Assembly: GCF_900292035.1 (NCBI RefSeq)
Contig: NZ_OMPO01000003.1
Span: 186,001 to 250,000 of the forward strand
Length of the DNA stretch: 64,000 bases
From: Blastococcus sp. Marseille-P5729
GTDB lineage: Bacteria > Actinomycetota > Actinomycetes > Mycobacteriales > Antricoccaceae
Direction: 5' to 3'
This document shows positions 1 to 10,117 of this stretch, in pieces. Position numbers and translations under genes: made by a program. The notes below the pieces were generated by a model that saw only the letters and a program-made list of their open reading frames with translations, made no database searches and was not told where the DNA came from. Every line of letters starts with the position of its first letter. The first letter of the stretch is position 1.

Positions 1-2
1 CA

Positions 3-407
3 GCCCGCGCGACCTACGTCGACCGGTTCGTGCACTCGCTGCCTGACGGTTACGACACCGTCATCGATGAGGAGGCCTCGAACGTCTCCGCGGGCGAGAA
101 GCAGCTGATCACCATCGCGCGGGCGTTCATCAGTCAGCCCTCCCTGCTGATCCTGGACGAGGCGACGTCCTCGGTGGACACCCGCACGGAGCTGCTGGTG
201 CAGAAGGCGATGTCGGCGCTGCGCAGCGACCGGACGTCGTTCGTCATCGCGCACCGCCTCTCGACGATCCGCGACGCCGACCTGATCCTGGTCATGGAGG
301 ACGGCGCCATCGTCGAGCAGGGCACGCACGATGCGCTGCTGGAGCAGCATGGCGCCTACTGGCGGCTGTACAACGCGCAGTTCACCGCCGCCGTCGCCGC
401 CGAGTAG
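3..407 (+). CDS. ABC transporter ATP-binding protein, C-terminal part
   Basis: Only the last 134 codons are in the window; the frame is open to the left edge. The fragment has the ABC signature as SAGEKQL (a variant of LSGGQ), the Walker B stretch [12 protein letters not shown], and the switch histidine in [13 protein letters not shown]. This order and the [10 protein letters not shown] spacing are typical of the nucleotide-binding domain at the C-terminus of exporters of the MsbA/MdlB type, where membrane and ATPase domains are fused. The membrane part would lie upstream of the window. The substrate cannot be told from this piece. It converges on panC, with a strong hairpin between them. Confidence 0.9.
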   Translation, partial: ARATYVDRFVHSLPDGYDTVIDEEASNVSAGEKQLITIARAFISQPSLLILDEATSSVDTRTELLVQKAMSALRSDRTSFVIAHRLSTIRDADLILVMEDGAIVEQGTHDALLEQHGAYWRLYNAQFTAAVAAE

Positions 408-430
408 CCACCCAACGCCTGAGCCCGACC

Positions 431-483
431 TGCGGGGCAGTGGAGCACGATAACCACTCGTTAGCGTGCTCCACTGCCCCGCA
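431..483. terminator. Perfect 19-bp inverted repeat, bidirectional terminator
   Basis: Bases 431-449 and 465-483 are perfect reverse complements. Inside the loop, TAAC (451-454) and GTTA (460-463) can pair again. The element sits between the convergent ends of the ABC gene (407) and panC (492), where a two-way terminator is expected. There is no long T tract, as is usual in high-GC actinobacteria. Confidence 0.8.
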
Positions 484-491
484 GAACGAAA

Positions 492-1334
492 TCAGCGGGG
501 CGGGAGGACGACGTTGTCGAGCAGCCGCGGCTTGCCCAGCCGGACGGCGAGCGAGGCCAGTGCGCCGACCGCGGGGTCGACGTGGTCGAGCTCCTCGAGG
601 GTGTCGGGGTGCGCGATGCTGACGTAGTCCGGCTCGGCGAGTGGCTCGGCGTCCAGCACCTGCATCATCGCCGACCGCAGCAACGCGCCGTGGGTCTCGC
701 CGTCCTGCCAGGCCTTCTCGACCGCGTCGAGCGCCCGGCGCAGCACCACGGCCCGCTCCCGCTCGGTCGGGTCGAGATAGCTGTTGCGGCTGCTCATCGC
801 CAGCCCGTCCGGCTCGCGGATCGTGGGGGAGGCGATGACCTCCAGCGGCATGCCGAGGTCGCCCACCATCTTCTTGACCACCACCACCTGCTGCGCATCC
901 TTCTGCCCGAAGTACGCGCGGGTGGGCTGGACGACGTTGAAGATCACCGACAGCACCGTGCTGACGCCGCGGAAGTGGCCCGGACGATGCGCACCTTCGA
1001 GCCCGTCGGTGATGCCCTCGACGTCCACGTAGGTGTCGAAGCCGGGCGGATACACGTCGGTGTCGGACGGCGTCCACACTACGTCGCAGCCGGTCTCTTC
1101 GAGCAGCGCCAGGTCTCGCTCGCGGTCGCGCGGATACGAGCCGAGGTCCTCCTTCGGACCGAACTGCAGCGGGTTCACGAAGATCGTCGCGATTGCGGCG
1201 CCGCACTCCTTCTTGGCCCGGCGGACCAGCGACAGGTGCCCGTCGTGCAGGTAGCCCATCGTCGGCACGAGACCGACGACATCGAGCTCGGCGCGGGCGG
1301 CCCGCAGCTCCTCGCGGGTGGTCACGACCCTCAT
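492..1334 (-). CDS. panC: Pantothenate synthetase (pantoate--beta-alanine ligase)
   Basis: The 280-residue product joins pantoate and beta-alanine with ATP, via pantoyl adenylate, to give pantothenate in the cytoplasm. The N-terminus carries the family signature VPTMGYLHDGHLSLVRRAK, holding the HxGH-type nucleotide-binding motif. FVNPLQFGPKEDLGSYPRD follows near residue 60 and FGQKDAQQ further on. Length is normal for bacterial PanC. It is the last gene of a leftward operon and its start overlaps the panB stop by 4 bp, so the two are probably translationally coupled. It ends against the bidirectional hairpin at 431-483. Confidence 0.97.
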   Translation of the reverse strand: MRVVTTREELRAARAELDVVGLVPTMGYLHDGHLSLVRRAKKECGAAIATIFVNPLQFGPKEDLGSYPRDRERDLALLEETGCDVVWTPSDTDVYPPGFDTYVDVEGITDGLEGAHRPGHFRGVSTVLSVIFNVVQPTRAYFGQKDAQQVVVVKKMVGDLGMPLEVIASPTIREPDGLAMSSRNSYLDPTERERAVVLRRALDAVEKAWQDGETHGALLRSAMMQVLDAEPLAEPDYVSIAHPDTLEELDHVDPAVGALASLAVRLGKPRLLDNVVLPPR

Positions 1335-2185
1335 CGGCCCGCCTCGTCGTCGATCGCGGCCAGCGCTGCTGCGAGGACGTCGTCGTCCATCTTCGAGCTG
1401 TTCGCGTCGGTGGGGAAGGCGCCGGAGCGGACGTCGGCCGCGTACTCATCGAGCCCGCCGAGCGCCTCGTCCGCGAGTGTGCGATAGCGACGCGTGTGCC
1501 GCGGGACGAAGTCCTCGTAGAGCCCGAGAAGGTCGTGCCACACCTGCACCTGGCCGCTGGTGTCTGGTCCGGCGCCGATGCCGATGGTGGGGACGTCGAG
1601 CCGCTCGGTGATCGCCTTCGCGAGCGGCGCGGGGATCAGCTCGAAGACGACGGCCCAGCAGCCGGCCTCCTGCAGCGCGAGCGCGTCGCGCATCAGCTGT
1701 GCGGCGGCGTCCGCCTCGCGGGCCTGCACCTTCATGCCGATCGTGTTCACCGACTGCGGCGTGAACCCGAGATGCCCCATGACGGGCACGCCCTCGGCGA
1801 TCAGCGCCTTGATCGTCGCTACTCGGGAGGCGCCGCCCTCGAGCTTCACGGACTGGCAGCCGGCCTCGGCCATCAACCGGCCGGCGTTGCGCAGCGCGTC
1901 GGAGGTCTCGGCGTACGCCATGAACGGCAGATCAGAGATCACCAGGGGCCGCTGAGCGCCGCGCATCACCATCTTCGTGTGGTAGATGATGTCGTCGACC
2001 GTCACCGGCAGCGTCGAGTCGCGACCCTGCATCACCATCCCGAGGGAGTCGCCGACCAGGATCATGTCGATGCCGCTGCGCTCGACGAGCGCGGCCGAGG
2101 TGTAGTCGTAGGCAGTGATCATCGTGATGCGCCGGTCTTCGGCGTGCATGCGTGCAATATCGGCGATCGAGGTACGGCGGGCCAT
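1331..2185 (-). CDS. panB: 3-methyl-2-oxobutanoate hydroxymethyltransferase
   Basis: The 284-residue enzyme moves a hydroxymethyl group from methylenetetrahydrofolate to 2-oxoisovalerate, making ketopantoate for pantothenate synthesis. Family motifs are MITAYDYTSAALVERSGID near residue 22, the metal-binding stretch VGDSLGMVMQG, VKLEGG around residue 115, and GIGAGPDTSGQVQVWHD toward the C-terminus. A GGAGGAG ribosome binding site lies just before the ATG. It overlaps panC by 4 bp and follows the DUF2520 reductase gene with about 75 bp between, giving an order that matches the pathway. Confidence 0.97.
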   Translation of the reverse strand: MARRTSIADIARMHAEDRRITMITAYDYTSAALVERSGIDMILVGDSLGMVMQGRDSTLPVTVDDIIYHTKMVMRGAQRPLVISDLPFMAYAETSDALRNAGRLMAEAGCQSVKLEGGASRVATIKALIAEGVPVMGHLGFTPQSVNTIGMKVQAREADAAAQLMRDALALQEAGCWAVVFELIPAPLAKAITERLDVPTIGIGAGPDTSGQVQVWHDLLGLYEDFVPRHTRRYRTLADEALGGLDEYAADVRSGAFPTDANSSKMDDDVLAAALAAIDDEAGR

Positions 2186-2260
2186 GGCTCCTCCGGGGAT
2201 GGGTCCGGGTGGTCTATCGGGGGCTCGATGCTCGGCGAATTCCGTAGAGCGTAAGTGCTG

Positions 2261-3079
2261 CTATTGATCCGGTGGGGGTTGTGTGAGCAACGCCTTGAGG
2301 GCACCGATTCGGTCGGGGTCGAGTCCTCGCTCGGCCACCAGTCCGAGGGTGGCCAGGCCTGCGGCGCGGTACAGGTCCGCCGTGGCGCCGCTGCCGAGAG
2401 CGGCGAGGTGACGCTCGATCGTCCCGACATCGCCGCGGACCGCCGGGCCGGTCAGCCCGTGCGGCAGCCCGTTGGTGGCGAGCCCGTCGAGGGTGCTGCG
2501 CATGAGCGGCAGCAGTGCCGACAACGCCTCGTCGCGGTCGAGGCCGCACTCGGCGAGCAGCCCGGCGGCATGCGCGATCAGGGTGACCGAGTAGTTGGCT
2601 GCCAGGACGGCGGCCGCGTGATACCGAGTGCGATCGGATGCCGCGAGCGGCAGCGGCTTACCACCGAGTCGGTGGGTGAGCTCGACGAGCGCCGTCCGCA
2701 GTGGCTCGTCGGCGGTGATCCCCCAGGTGATGCCGCTCTGCAGCGGCGTACCGACGGTGGCGAAGGCCTGCAGCGGGTGCCAGGCGCCGACCTGATGCCC
2801 GGCTTCCGCCAGTGGCTGCAAAGGGGTGAGATCGAGCGCGCCGGAGCAGTGCACGAACGCTGTTGCGGGCAGCACCTCGTCGGCGAGCCGCGTGGCGGTC
2901 TGGGCGATGGCGTCGTCCGGCACGCAAAGCACGACGAGATCGGCCGGCGGCGGGATGGTTCTGCCGGAGGTGAGCCGCGCATCGATGTCTGCGGCATCCA
3001 GTGCGGTGCCGAGCGCCGTCCCCACACGGCCGCGGCCCAGGATCACGATGTCCACGCCCTTGAGTCTGTCAGGTGGCAC
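2261..3079 (-). CDS. Rossmann-fold DUF2520 oxidoreductase, candidate ketopantoate reductase
   Basis: The 272-residue protein begins with a dinucleotide-binding fold (VDIVILGRGRVGTALG, a GxGxxG loop) and continues with a helical C-terminal domain containing RYHAAAVLAANYSVTLIAHA, typical of DUF2520 proteins related to 6-phosphogluconate dehydrogenase-like reductases. The family often sits next to panC in actinobacteria (Rv3603c in M. tuberculosis). Here it heads a panB-panC operon that has no panE, so a ketopantoate reductase role is inferred. The GTG at 3079 gives the longest frame; a second GTG eight codons in, just before the Rossmann strand, is an alternative. It is divergent from the acyl-CoA ligase at 3140. 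Confidence 0.75.
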   Translation of the reverse strand: MPPDRLKGVDIVILGRGRVGTALGTALDAADIDARLTSGRTIPPPADLVVLCVPDDAIAQTATRLADEVLPATAFVHCSGALDLTPLQPLAEAGHQVGAWHPLQAFATVGTPLQSGITWGITADEPLRTALVELTHRLGGKPLPLAASDRTRYHAAAVLAANYSVTLIAHAAGLLAECGLDRDEALSALLPLMRSTLDGLATNGLPHGLTGPAVRGDVGTIERHLAALGSGATADLYRAAGLATLGLVAERGLDPDRIGALKALLTQPPPDQ

Positions 3080-3139
3080 ATGACACCCCAGTCACGTTCA
3101 CATATCGTCAGAGCAGACACCCTGTGACAGGAGACACGC

Positions 3140-4717
3140 GTGACGCAGCCCCTCTATCCCGGATCGGTCGCCGAGACCCCCGACATCCAGCAGGCCAGGT
3201 CGTGGTGCTTCAGCGCCCACCTGACCCGGCTGGCGCAGAAGCAGCCGGACAAGCTGGCCATGAAGTGCGGCGAGGACACCCTCACCTACGGCCAGCTCGA
3301 CACCAAGGTCACCAAGCTCGCTAACGCGCTGCGCGAAGCCGGCATCGAGCGCGGCGACCGGGTCGCGACCGTCTGCATGAACCACCTCGAGCACATCATC
3401 ACCTTCTGGGCCGCCTGGCGACTGGGCGCGGTGATCGTGCCGATGAACTTCCGTCTCGCGCCATCCGAGCTGACCTACCTGATCACCGACTCGGGCGCCA
3501 AGGCGCTGGTCATCGACGGCATGTTCGACAAGCTCGAGGAAGTCGCCCGTCAGCAGCTCAGTGCCCACCTCGTCGTCGGCGACAGCGACAGCGGCGCGCG
3601 GGACTTCACCGAGTTCCTCGAGACCGGCAGCGGCGAACACGACTACGTGCACGTGGAGGAGCAGGAGCTCTGCGCGATCATGTACACCTCGGGCACCACC
3701 GGGCTGCCCAAGGGCGCGATGCTCAGCTACACCAACCTGCTCGCGCAGACCCACAACGTCATGTCGATCTTCAAGATCTCTGGCGAGGACGAGATCAACC
3801 TGTGCGGCGTCCCGCTGTTCCACATCGCCGGGATCGGGGGACTGCTGCCGAACTTCCGGGTCGGCGGGCACACCGTCATCCAGCGACTCGGCGCGTTCGA
3901 CCCGCAGGCGACGATGGAGCTGATCCGCGACGAGGGCATCACGCAGTGCTTCCTGGTGCCGACGCAGTGGCAGGCGGTCTGCTCGTTGCCGCCGCTCGAT
4001 CCGCCGATCACCTCGCTGCGGCGGATCTCGTGGGGTGCGGCTCCGACGACTAAGGGGATCCTCGAGGCGATGGAGCGCACCTTCCCGGGCGTGGAGAACA
4101 TCGCGGTCTTCGGCCAGACCGAGATGTCGCCGGTGACCTGCTCGCTCGAGGCCAAGGACGCCATCCGCAAGATCGGCTCGGTTGGTCGCCCGATCCCCGG
4201 GGTGGAGGCGCGCATCGTGGACCCCGCGATGCAGGACGTTGCGAAGGGCGAAGTCGGCGAGATCGTCTACCGCGGCCCGAACATGATGCTCGGCTACTGG
4301 AACCGCGAGGAGGCCACCCGCGACGCCTTCACCGGTGGCTGGTTCCACTCCGGCGATCTGGTGCGCGAGGACGACGAGGGATTCATCTACGTCGTCGACC
4401 GGCTCAAGGACATGCTGATCTCCGGCGGCGAGAACATCTACTGCGCCGAGGTCGAGGCCGCCGTCCAGTCGCACCCCGACGTCATGGAGGCGGCGGTCAT
4501 CGGCCGGCCCGACGAGAAGTGGGGAGAGGTGCCGGTGGTCGTCGTGGCGCCAAACCCTGGCGCGCGGCTCACCGAGCAGCAGGTGCTCGATCACGTCGCC
4601 GACAAGCTCGCGAAGTTCAAGCAGCCCAAGGCCGTGCACCTGGTGGAAGCCTTGCCCCGCAACGCCTCCGGCAAGGTCACCAAGCCCGCCCTCCGCGACC
4701 AATACACCCGGCCCTAG
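3140..4717 (+). CDS. AMP-forming acyl-CoA synthetase (fatty-acid--CoA ligase)
   Basis: This 525-residue member of the ANL adenylating superfamily activates a carboxylic acid with ATP and joins it to CoA. The P-loop MYTSGTTGLPKG is near residue 180, then FGQTEMSP, then the hinge HSGDLVREDDEGFIYVVDRLKDM, and the C-terminal lysine segment NASGKVTKPAL. The start is GTG with AGGAG about 7 nt upstream (near 3130). A second ligase follows after 26 bp on the same strand, so the two form an operon. Chain length and true substrate (fatty acid, aryl acid or dicarboxylic acid) cannot be read from sequence. Confidence 0.9.
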   Translation: MTQPLYPGSVAETPDIQQARSWCFSAHLTRLAQKQPDKLAMKCGEDTLTYGQLDTKVTKLANALREAGIERGDRVATVCMNHLEHIITFWAAWRLGAVIVPMNFRLAPSELTYLITDSGAKALVIDGMFDKLEEVARQQLSAHLVVGDSDSGARDFTEFLETGSGEHDYVHVEEQELCAIMYTSGTTGLPKGAMLSYTNLLAQTHNVMSIFKISGEDEINLCGVPLFHIAGIGGLLPNFRVGGHTVIQRLGAFDPQATMELIRDEGITQCFLVPTQWQAVCSLPPLDPPITSLRRISWGAAPTTKGILEAMERTFPGVENIAVFGQTEMSPVTCSLEAKDAIRKIGSVGRPIPGVEARIVDPAMQDVAKGEVGEIVYRGPNMMLGYWNREEATRDAFTGGWFHSGDLVREDDEGFIYVVDRLKDMLISGGENIYCAEVEAAVQSHPDVMEAAVIGRPDEKWGEVPVVVVAPNPGARLTEQQVLDHVADKLAKFKQPKAVHLVEALPRNASGKVTKPALRDQYTRP

Positions 4718-4743
4718 ACCGGGGGAAGAGAAAGGAGAGTCCG

Positions 4744-6369
<1,626 letters not shown>

Positions 6370-6449
6370 ACCGACATGGGCGGACGCCGAAGGCAGGCCA
6401 GACCCGCTTCGGCGGCCGCGCTCGCGGCGCGGTGGGTAGGTTCCTGTTC

Positions 6450-7937
6450 ATGAGCAGATACTTCGAGCCACTCGGACCGGGCGTCTTTGACTCGGTCGCG
6501 CGCTGGGACGAGGACGTGTACGACAAGCTCGCCAACGCAGACAGCCGAGTGCTCGATGTGAGCATGCCGGCCCTGTCGCGTGCCGCCGACTACTCGATGC
6601 TGTGGATGGCGGCGGCCGCGGCGATGCGGGCCTTCGGCGGACGGCGTACCAAGCGGGCAGCGGGACGAGCCATCGGCACCCTCGCGGTGTCGAGTCTGGT
6701 GACCAATCAGTGCTTCAAGCGGCTGCACTGGCGCAACCGGCCGAACGGCGCGGCAGTACCGCTGCGCCGCCGGGCCAAGCGGATGCCAACGTCGTCGTCC
6801 TTCCCGTCGGGTCACTCGGCCAGCGCCGCAGCGTTCAGCACGGCGGTCGCGCTGGAGAACCTCCCGGTCGGTGCCGCACTCGGCATTCTGGCCGCGGGCG
6901 TCGGCACCTCGCGAGTAGCGACCGGGGCGCATTACCCGAGCGATGTCCTGACCGGGTTCGCCGTGGGATCGGGGATGGCGCTGCTTGGAGCCAAGGTCGT
7001 CCCGCCGGTGCTGCCCGTCCTCACCGATGACGAGATGCCCGACCAGTTCGAGATCGGCGGGCTCCCGGAAGGCAAGGGCCTGACGGTCATCGTCAACGAG
7101 AAGGCGGGGGTGGACCGGCCGCCGATCGGGGCCGAGATCCGCCACGGCCTGCCCCAGGCCGAGATCATCACGCTCGAGCCGGACGTCGACCTCATCGCGA
7201 TCGCCGAGGACGCCGTACGCAACGGTGCCAAGGCGCTCGGTGTCTGCGGAGGTGACGGTACCGTCGTCGCGATCGCCGAGGTCGCGATGAGACACGACCT
7301 GCCGCTGGCGGTCTTCCCGGGCGGCACCTTCAACCACTTCGCGAAGGACATCCGGGTGCCGGACGTCGCGACCGCCATCGAAGCGGTCAAGGGCGGCGTG
7401 GCCACCAAGGTCGACGTCGCGACGCTCAACGACAAGATCTTCCTCAACACCGCGAGCGTGGGCACCTATCCCGAGTTCGTCACCGGGCGCGAGCGGCTGC
7501 AGCCGCGGTACGGCAAGCGCGCAGCCGCGGTGGTGGCCGCCTATCGGCTGCTCAAGGAGAAACCGCAGGTGCACCTGCGGATTGACGGGCGGCCGATGAC
7601 CTCGATGCTGTTCTCCGTCGGCAACGGGCAGTACCAGCCGCTGGACTTCGCGCCCGCGCTGCGGCCGAACATGGCCGACGGCAAGCTCGACGTGCGGATC
7701 CTGGCCAGTGACCGCCGCGCGATCACCCCACGGCTGCTCTGGGCGACCCTCACCGGCACCCTCGACGACTCGCGGCTCTACCAACGCAAGACGGTCTCCT
7801 CGATGCAGGTCGAGGTGCTCGAGTCCGAGGTGCTGGTCTCGCGCGACGGCGAGGTCGATGATCCGGCTCCGGTCCTGCGGTTCGGGGTCAAGCCGCGCGC
7901 GCTGACGGTCTTCCAGCCGAAGAACCCGAAGATGTAG
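6450..7937 (+). CDS. Fused PAP2 phosphatase - diacylglycerol kinase-like protein
   Basis: The 495-residue protein joins two lipid enzymes with opposite chemistry. Residues about 1-200 form a PAP2 (type 2 phosphatidic acid phosphatase) domain with its three motifs: KRLHWRNRP, FPSGHSASAAAF (histidine near 122), and SRVATGAHYPSDV. Residues about 210-495 form a diacylglycerol/sphingosine kinase catalytic domain with VNEKAG and the nucleotide loop CGGDGTVVAIAE near 266-277, then FPGGTFNHFAKD. The ATG at 6450 lies 7 nt after TAGGTT, a leaderless arrangement. Such fusions occur in other actinobacteria. The role is probably phosphatidate/diacylglycerol or prenyl-phosphate turnover at the membrane. 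Confidence 0.85.
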   Translation: MSRYFEPLGPGVFDSVARWDEDVYDKLANADSRVLDVSMPALSRAADYSMLWMAAAAAMRAFGGRRTKRAAGRAIGTLAVSSLVTNQCFKRLHWRNRPNGAAVPLRRRAKRMPTSSSFPSGHSASAAAFSTAVALENLPVGAALGILAAGVGTSRVATGAHYPSDVLTGFAVGSGMALLGAKVVPPVLPVLTDDEMPDQFEIGGLPEGKGLTVIVNEKAGVDRPPIGAEIRHGLPQAEIITLEPDVDLIAIAEDAVRNGAKALGVCGGDGTVVAIAEVAMRHDLPLAVFPGGTFNHFAKDIRVPDVATAIEAVKGGVATKVDVATLNDKIFLNTASVGTYPEFVTGRERLQPRYGKRAAAVVAAYRLLKEKPQVHLRIDGRPMTSMLFSVGNGQYQPLDFAPALRPNMADGKLDVRILASDRRAITPRLLWATLTGTLDDSRLYQRKTVSSMQVEVLESEVLVSRDGEVDDPAPVLRFGVKPRALTVFQPKNPKM

Positions 7938-7945
7938 GCCGTGCC

Positions 7946-9172
7946 TCAACCGGCTGTCGGGCCGGGCGGGGTGGACAGCACCGGCGTACGGCGCAGCAGC
8001 AGCGAGATCCCGAGGCCGAGCACCAGCATGACCAGCACGCCCTCGGCCAGCAGGGTCCAGCCGCCGTGCCGCCACGCGGTGCCGGCGAGCGTGCCGAGCA
8101 CCGACGAGCCGAGGTAGTAGCCGAACAGGTACATCGACGCCGCCGAGCCGGTCGAGCGGCCGCCAAGGTAGGCGCGCGCCGCCGTCCACCCGCTGGCGAC
8201 GCCGTGGACGACGAAGAAGCCGACCGTGACCACCGCGAGCCCGGCCACGAAGACCCACAGTGGCCGCAACAGCGTCAGCCCGACCCCGGCCATGGTGATG
8301 AGGAACCCGATCGGGACGACGGCCCGGCGTCCGAAGCGTTCGGCGTACCGGCCGGCCATGGTCGACGAGGCCGCGCCGAGCGGGTTGACCAGGTAGACCA
8401 GCCCGGCCAGACCGACCGGCAGCAGGTAGGGCGCGGCCTCGAGCCGGTAGCCGGTGATGTTGAACAGCGCGACATAGCTGCCCATGCTGATCCCGCCCAC
8501 GAGGTAGAGACCGACCAGCGTGGGGTCGCGCAGGACGCCGAGGAAGGCGGCAGCCGAGGCGCGGACGCCGCGTGGCGCGGCCTGGAAGTTGCGGGACTCG
8601 GGAAGAACCAGCAGGACGACGGCGGCGCAGATCAGCGCGTACGCCGCCGTGCCGCCCATGGCCCAGCGCCAGTCGGCTACCTGGGTGAGCCCGCCGCTGA
8701 CCAGGCGTCCGGCCATCCCGCCCAGTGCCGTGCCGCCGATGTAGAGACCGGTCGCGCGGGCGTGCGAGGAGGGGTGTACCTCCTCCCGCAGGTAGGCCAT
8801 CGCCACGGCCGGGAAGCCCGCGAGCATCAACCCGGTGATCGCTCGGAGCGCGAGCATCCATGGCCAGGAGGTCACGAACGCCGTCAGTCCCGCGACCACC
8901 GCGGCCAGCACCAGCGACCAGCGCATCATTCGCGTCCGGCCCACGATCTCGCTGACCTGCCCCGCGAACAGCAGGGCCAGGCCCAAGGCGATGGTCGTGA
9001 CGCTGATCGATAGCGCGGCCGTGCTCGGCGGAACGCCGAAGGTGCGCGAGAACTCCGGCAGCAGAGGCTGCGGGTAGTAGAGCAGCCCGAAGGAGGAGAA
9101 TGAACCTGCGAACAGAGCGATCGAGACGCGACGCAGCCCGGCGTCGCCTGCTCGGTAGCCCTCGAACGTCAC
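7946..9172 (-). CDS. MFS transporter (drug/arabinose-efflux type)
   Basis: A 408-residue polytopic protein with about 12 hydrophobic segments. It contains the loop 2-3 motif of major facilitator proteins in the form GQVSEIVGRTRMMRWSL, and a second copy, GRYAERFGRRAVVP, between helices 8 and 9. Length and the absence of a large extra domain fit a proton-driven exporter of the YnfM/CynX kind; the substrate is unknown. The GTG start at 9172 follows TAGTCT by 6 nt on the minus strand, suggesting a leaderless transcript. It is convergent with the PAP2-kinase gene, with only 8 bp between, and divergent from the CitE-like gene. Confidence 0.88.
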   Translation of the reverse strand: MTFEGYRAGDAGLRRVSIALFAGSFSSFGLLYYPQPLLPEFSRTFGVPPSTAALSISVTTIALGLALLFAGQVSEIVGRTRMMRWSLVLAAVVAGLTAFVTSWPWMLALRAITGLMLAGFPAVAMAYLREEVHPSSHARATGLYIGGTALGGMAGRLVSGGLTQVADWRWAMGGTAAYALICAAVVLLVLPESRNFQAAPRGVRASAAAFLGVLRDPTLVGLYLVGGISMGSYVALFNITGYRLEAAPYLLPVGLAGLVYLVNPLGAASSTMAGRYAERFGRRAVVPIGFLITMAGVGLTLLRPLWVFVAGLAVVTVGFFVVHGVASGWTAARAYLGGRSTGSAASMYLFGYYLGSSVLGTLAGTAWRHGGWTLLAEGVLVMLVLGLGISLLLRRTPVLSTPPGPTAG

Positions 9173-9217
9173 CGTGCCAGACTAGTTAACGGTGCTAAGA
9201 GTCCAAGGGAGGGGACC

Positions 9218-10039
9218 ATGACGGTCAATCTCGCCACCGCCCGCACGCTACTGTTCGTCCCCGGCCACAAGCCCGAGCTCTTCGCGAAGGCGGCGGCCTC
9301 CGAGGCGGACGGCTTCATAGCCGACCTCGAGGACGCCGTCGCGCCGGAGGACAAGACGCGCGCCCGCCAGGTCGCGCTGGAGGGTCTGGACCTGACCCCG
9401 GGCCTCATCCGGATCAACGCGGCCGGCACCCCCTGGCATGACGACGACCTGGACGCCGTGGCCGGACGCCGCGGCGTCCTCGGCGTCATACTGCCCAAGG
9501 CCGAGGACCTCAAGGAGGTCCGCCGGGTAGCCAGGCGGCTGGCCGGCGTCCCCCTGCTGCTGCTGGTCGAAAGTGCGCGCGGTGTCCGCGACGCCACCGA
9601 CCTGGCGATGCTGCGTGGGGTCACCCGGCTGTGCTTCGGGAGTCTCGACTATGCCCTCGACACCGGCATCGAAGCGCGCTCGGACCTCGAGGACGAGCTG
9701 TTGCACGCCCGCAGCACGCTCGTGATGGCTTCCCGCGCCGCCGGGCTGCCCGGCCCGATCGACGGCGTGGTGCCCGACTTCCGGAACGAGGAGCTGCTCA
9801 CCGCCCGCACCCGACGCGCGTTCGACCTCGGCTTCCGCGGCAAGCTGTGCATCCACCCGTCGCAGGTCGGCGTCGTACACCGGGCGATCATGCCGGGCGA
9901 CGAGGAGATCGCCTGGGCGCACAAGATCGTCGACGGCGCCGGTGATCTGCAGGGCGCGGCGGTGCAGGTGGACGGTGAGATGGTCGACCGGCCGGTGCTG
10001 CTGAAGGCCCGCGAGATCCTGCAGCGCGCGAACTTCTGA
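9218..10039 (+). CDS. CitE/HpcH-family CoA ester lyase
   Basis: The 273-residue product belongs to the HpcH/HpaI aldolase - citrate lyase beta family, which makes or cleaves C-C bonds of CoA thioesters such as malyl-, methylmalyl- or citramalyl-CoA. Seen are the opening RTLLFVPGHKPELFAKA, the metal-binding acidic stretch DGFIADLEDAV, VESARGVRDA, the second metal site FGSLDYALDTG, and GKLCIHPSQV. A good AAGGAGG ribosome site precedes the ATG. No citrate lyase alpha or gamma subunit is near, so it is not a citrate lyase complex. It may be cotranscribed with the aminotransferase that starts 79 bp downstream. Confidence 0.88.
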   Translation: MTVNLATARTLLFVPGHKPELFAKAAASEADGFIADLEDAVAPEDKTRARQVALEGLDLTPGLIRINAAGTPWHDDDLDAVAGRRGVLGVILPKAEDLKEVRRVARRLAGVPLLLLVESARGVRDATDLAMLRGVTRLCFGSLDYALDTGIEARSDLEDELLHARSTLVMASRAAGLPGPIDGVVPDFRNEELLTARTRRAFDLGFRGKLCIHPSQVGVVHRAIMPGDEEIAWAHKIVDGAGDLQGAAVQVDGEMVDRPVLLKAREILQRANF

Positions 10040-10117
10040 TCCCGTCAGATCCCGGGCGCCCCGTCGGCTGTCGCGCAGACGGGCCACCGCAGACCGGCGT
10101 ACGGCAGGAGGCCTAAC

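Noticed and set aside
582-1487. Long plus-strand frame opposite panC and panB
   Set aside because: It is the antisense reading of two certain genes; its product is Arg/His/Val-rich with no motifs, as antisense frames in GC-rich DNA usually are.
3098-4702. 534-codon minus-strand frame opposite the first acyl-CoA ligase
   Set aside because: It mirrors the ligase gene codon by codon and has no recognisable domain.
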